Shown piece after piece: positions 61,177 to 64,000 of a stretch of DNA of 64,000 bases. Source of the DNA: Paenibacillus sp. FSL R5-0345 (lineage in GTDB: Bacteria > Bacillota > Bacilli > Paenibacillales > Paenibacillaceae); NCBI RefSeq assembly GCF_000758585.1, contig NZ_CP009281.1, positions 5,084,001 to 5,148,000 on the forward strand, read 5' to 3'. The notes beneath the pieces were generated by a model. It was not told the DNA's origin. It saw only the letters and a list, made by a program, of their open reading frames with translations, and ran no database searches. Each line of letters starts with the position of its first letter. The first letter of the stretch is position 1. A program made the translations under genes and the position numbers.

Positions 61177-62007
61177 TCAATCGAAAATATTATAAAACCG
61201 CGATCCATCGTAAAATGTAATTACTGTCGAGGATATTGCGATCAGAGCGAATAAGATCAAGGCAATATAATCGTTTTTGGAGAACGGACGACTGCTGTAC
61301 CAAGTCCGTTTGCTCTTAGTTCCAAAGCCACGTAATTCCATAGCCGTACTAATATTCTCAATTCGCTCAATGCTAGTCAGAATCAAGGGCATAAGAATCG
61401 AAATGATATTTTTAAGCCGCTTAGGCAGCTTTTCTTTTCGAGAGATGTCTATTCCTCGTGCCTGAGCAGAGAACGAAATATTCTCATAATCTCTTTGGAT
61501 ATCCGGAATGTACCGCAGCGCGAGCGATACAGAATATGCGATTTTATAGTTCACACCAATCCGGTTTAAGGATGCTGCGAATTCACTGGGATTTGTGGTT
61601 AAAAGAAACAATAACGCCATAGGAATTACTACTGCATATTTAAGTGCAATATTTAATTGATAGAATAGTTGCTCCCATGTAACGGTATACCGACCTACAA
61701 GATGAACAATATCATGACGTGAACCGTAAACCTTTACACCTTCCAATGGAGAGAAAATAAAGATAGCTATATGATTAAGCACAAAGAATATCAAGATAAA
61801 ATATAGTACAAAGGCGTAATCCTGAAATTGAACTTTAGAGATTCTAAAGGCAATTAAACTAAATAGCAGCATCACTATCAGACATCTTGTATCATATGTA
61901 ATCATCCCTGTCACAGACCATACTATAAATAAAATCAGCTTAGTGGCGCCTGTAAGACGGTGAATAGGTGAATCCTGCTTCGTAAAAGTTAACATTGTGG
62001 CCTTCAT
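61177..62007 (-). CDS. ECF transporter transmembrane (T) component
   Basis: 276-aa EcfT protein: about five helices and the two coupling motifs with ARG (AQARGID, and the second as ELRGFG near 240) that contact the ATPases. Overlaps the ATPase gene by 4 nt (ATGA), with AGGAGG 11 nt upstream, so subunits are made in step. Part of an S-AA-T operon like Bacillus ykoEDC; substrate unknown. Confidence 0.9.
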   Translation of the reverse strand: MKATMLTFTKQDSPIHRLTGATKLILFIVWSVTGMITYDTRCLIVMLLFSLIAFRISKVQFQDYAFVLYFILIFFVLNHIAIFIFSPLEGVKVYGSRHDIVHLVGRYTVTWEQLFYQLNIALKYAVVIPMALLFLLTTNPSEFAASLNRIGVNYKIAYSVSLALRYIPDIQRDYENISFSAQARGIDISRKEKLPKRLKNIISILMPLILTSIERIENISTAMELRGFGTKSKRTWYSSRPFSKNDYIALILFALIAISSTVITFYDGSRFYNIFD

Positions 62008-63710
62008 CCGCCCCGGCTCCTCCTATCATATGCAATAAATCTTCTTACAAACTCTTCTGGCTGATCCAATTGGGCCTTCATAGCCAATGTAAATAGTGAG
62101 GTTTCCTTTAAGTTAGCATTCCTAACCACTTCTATATTGGTTAATACTCGCTCTGGTCTGTCATCCGCAAGCTTCACTCCATCAGATAACACTACAGCTC
62201 TATCAGCATACTCCAGCATAAGATGCATGTCATGCGTAATCATAATGACCGTCATTCCCTGCGCCCGCAGCGTGAGAAGGAATTCCATCATTTCGTTATA
62301 GTGCCTATAATCCTGAGCTGCAGTCGGCTCATCCAAAATGATGAGTTCCGGCTCTAGAATCATAATAGACGCAATAGTAACACGTTTTTTCTGACCATAG
62401 CTGAGCGCCGAGATCGGCCAGCTACGAAAAGCATATAGACCACATATTTTCAAAACATGATGCACACGCTCACGAATAAGCTCCTCTGACACGCCTCGTA
62501 ACTTAAGGCCTAGCGCAACCTCATCATATAATAGCGTCTTAGAAATCATATGATTTGGATTCTGCATCACGAAACCGATCCGCTCTGCCCGCTCCTTAAT
62601 CGTATCCTTGGCAATGTCTCTTCCGTTCATCAGTATCGATCCGGAGGTGGGCTTATAAAATCCACAGATTAGCTTAGATACCGTGGATTTTCCTGCCCCA
62701 TTTCGACCAGCAATACAAAGCATCTCTCCTTTATTGATGAAAAGGTTAAGCTTATGCAGCACAGGCTGATTTCTCACGTATCCAAAAGAAATATCTCGCA
62801 GCTCAAGTATAGGTGGACTATCCACCTTATCCTGTCGCGCATTATTGTTGTCATACCAGGTTTTAAGTTTACTTGAACAAGCCTCCAACTGAATATCGTT
62901 TATATGCTGTGGATTCATATCTGATGTAATCGTACAACCTGCATACTTTAAAGCCGCCAAATAAAGAGGTTCCCGAATACCTACCTCTGAAAGTAGCTCA
63001 GTGCTTAACAGCTCAGCGGAAGGCATATCCGCCGCTACGCGTCCGTCATGGATCACAATAATGCGGTCCACCACACGGTGCAGTACTTCCTCTAGTCGGT
63101 GCTCGATAATAATAACTGTCTTGCCGGTCTCTTTTTGCACTCGGTCAATGAGCTCTATCGCTTTTGTGCCGGTATATGGATCTAAGTTTGCCAAAGGCTC
63201 ATCAAACAGCAGGATGTCCACATCACCAACCAGAACACCGGCTAAGGTTGTTTTCTGCTTCTGTCCGCCGGACAGTTCCTGAGGTGAAGATCCCAAATAA
63301 TCTTGGATATCCACCGCTGTTGCCGCAACTACTACTCTTTCTTTCATCTCAGCCTGCTGAACCGCTTGATTCTCCAGACTGAAGGCGATGTCCTCTCCAA
63401 CCGTTAATCCCACAAACTGTCCGTCCGGGTCTTGCAATACTGTCCCTATCTGATCCGACAATGCTGCGATACTTAGTTCTTTCTGCTCCTGACCCATAAT
63501 TTGCAATGATCCAGACATTTCACCTTTATAGGCAAAAGGGATGAGTCCGTTTATACAATGAGCCAGCGTACTTTTTCCAGAGCCTGAGGGTCCTACGATA
63601 AGCACCTTTTCCCCTTCGGCAATCGTTAAGTTGATACCTGTGAGTGTAGGTTCTTGCTGTGCTCGATATTGAAAACTGAAATCCTTAAATTCAATCACTG
63701 CTTTTCTCAT
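62004..63710 (-). CDS. ECF transporter duplicated ATPase (AA) component
   Basis: 568-aa protein with two ABC ATPase domains. First: GPSGSGKS near 37-44, LSGGQKQK, LLFDEPLANLD. Second: GRNGAGKS near 334-341, LSYGQKKR, ILDEPTAAQD. All key motifs are intact in both halves. Powers the EcfT/S transporter. GAGGAAGG precedes the ATG. A terminator hairpin separates it from the upstream S gene. Confidence 0.93.
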   Translation of the reverse strand: MRKAVIEFKDFSFQYRAQQEPTLTGINLTIAEGEKVLIVGPSGSGKSTLAHCINGLIPFAYKGEMSGSLQIMGQEQKELSIAALSDQIGTVLQDPDGQFVGLTVGEDIAFSLENQAVQQAEMKERVVVAATAVDIQDYLGSSPQELSGGQKQKTTLAGVLVGDVDILLFDEPLANLDPYTGTKAIELIDRVQKETGKTVIIIEHRLEEVLHRVVDRIIVIHDGRVAADMPSAELLSTELLSEVGIREPLYLAALKYAGCTITSDMNPQHINDIQLEACSSKLKTWYDNNNARQDKVDSPPILELRDISFGYVRNQPVLHKLNLFINKGEMLCIAGRNGAGKSTVSKLICGFYKPTSGSILMNGRDIAKDTIKERAERIGFVMQNPNHMISKTLLYDEVALGLKLRGVSEELIRERVHHVLKICGLYAFRSWPISALSYGQKKRVTIASIMILEPELIILDEPTAAQDYRHYNEMMEFLLTLRAQGMTVIMITHDMHLMLEYADRAVVLSDGVKLADDRPERVLTNIEVVRNANLKETSLFTLAMKAQLDQPEEFVRRFIAYDRRSRGG

Positions 63711-63772
63711 CCTTGACCTTCCTCTTAGCTTCGTTTGAAGATATTCACAACCATTAGATGTTCAATAGCCAT

Positions 63773-63801
63773 AAAAAAGCCGGTGATCTCCACCGGCTTT
63801 T
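63773..63801 (-). terminator. intrinsic terminator between S and AA genes
   Basis: Minus strand AAAAGCCGGTG-GAGA-TCACCGGCTTTTTT style stem: GCCGGTG/CACCGGC with six T after it. Confidence 0.88.
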
Positions 63802-63820
63802 GGTTTGGATTATATGCTAC

Positions 63821-64000
63821 TCAGGCTTCTCTGGTCAAGCTGCCTTGCTTCGTTCTTGTCTTAGCATATGCAATTGCAAGTAGTGAGCCAATCACTGCCA
63901 CAGTGACTATATTGGATGCTCCGGCGATAAGTCCTTGAGTGAATACTTTATTCGCTGGTTCCGCATAGATTAGAATATCTAGTACAGGTGCTACTAAGAA
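63821..64000 (-). CDS. ECF transporter S (substrate-binding) component, C-terminal part
   Basis: The last 59 codons of a minus-strand gene whose start lies beyond the window. The visible part reads VLDILIYAEPANKVFTQGLI, a glycine-containing helix and the tail YAKTRTKQGSLTREA, the pattern of S components that pair with dedicated duplicated ATPases. The specificity lies in the missing part. Stop codon at 63821-63823. Confidence 0.78.
   Translation of the reverse strand, partial: FLVAPVLDILIYAEPANKVFTQGLIAGASNIVTVAVIGSLLAIAYAKTRTKQGSLTREA

Noticed and set aside
63735..63938. 67-codon plus-strand frame at the window end
   Set aside because: It is antisense to the terminator and the C-terminal part of the ECF S component, which has clear family sequence.

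Overview
This is a chromosomal segment from a spore-forming, low-to-moderate GC Firmicute, most likely Paenibacillus or a close relative. The main evidence is gene order. From about 19.4 kb to 42.4 kb, read on the minus strand, the order is rpsU-yqeY-nfeD-floA-x-yqfC-yqfD-phoH-pgpH-ybeY-dgkA-cdd-era-yqzL-recO-glyQ-glyS-yqxD-dnaG-rpoD-x-trmK-nif3, which is the Bacillus subtilis yqe/yqf/sigA region. Sporulation genes (ylaJ, yqfC, yqfD) and a glycine T-box fit this. The RNase P RNA, however, has a class A (E. coli-like) sequence, not the class B of Bacillus.

Layout. 0-6 kb: yla-type genes (ylaK, ylaJ, ylaH, typA) with an LCP-family cell wall protein. 6-13.5 kb: two divergent TerC-family membrane proteins, a cysteine desulfurase/thiI pair for tRNA thiolation, a cytoplasmic-looking lytic transglycosylase and small conserved proteins. 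13.7-18.5 kb: a membrane-anchored subtilase and a divergent MocR regulator/aminotransferase pair. 18.5-19.4 kb: an orphan YvyF-like zinc protein and rnpB. 19.4-42.4 kb: the conserved macromolecular synthesis block. 42.5-55.6 kb: a HIT protein and the recombination cluster addB-addA-sbcD-sbcC. 55.6-58.6 kb: a small accessory island (MerR regulator, DUF4097 lipoprotein) with a near-identical 56-bp direct repeat on each side. 58.6-64 kb: an rRNA methyltransferase, a Na/Pi-type transporter and an ECF transporter operon (S-AA-T) cut by the window end.

Regulation visible in the sequence: a perfect SigW-type promoter for nfeD-floA, a consensus SigA promoter for rpsU, a T-box with its promoter before glyQS, a MerR-type promoter with a 19-bp spacer, 9-bp direct repeats spaced 20 bp between the MocR gene and its neighbour, and many intrinsic terminators.

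The least explained content is intergenic. A roughly 95-nt two-hairpin element occurs three times, with one compensatory base-pair change, and one copy lies in the glyQS leader downstream of the T-box. The era-cdd gap and the cdd leader hold several unrelated repeat types, including four spaced 23-bp dyads and three tandem 62-bp units. I see no prophage, CRISPR array, intact insertion sequence or tRNA gene.
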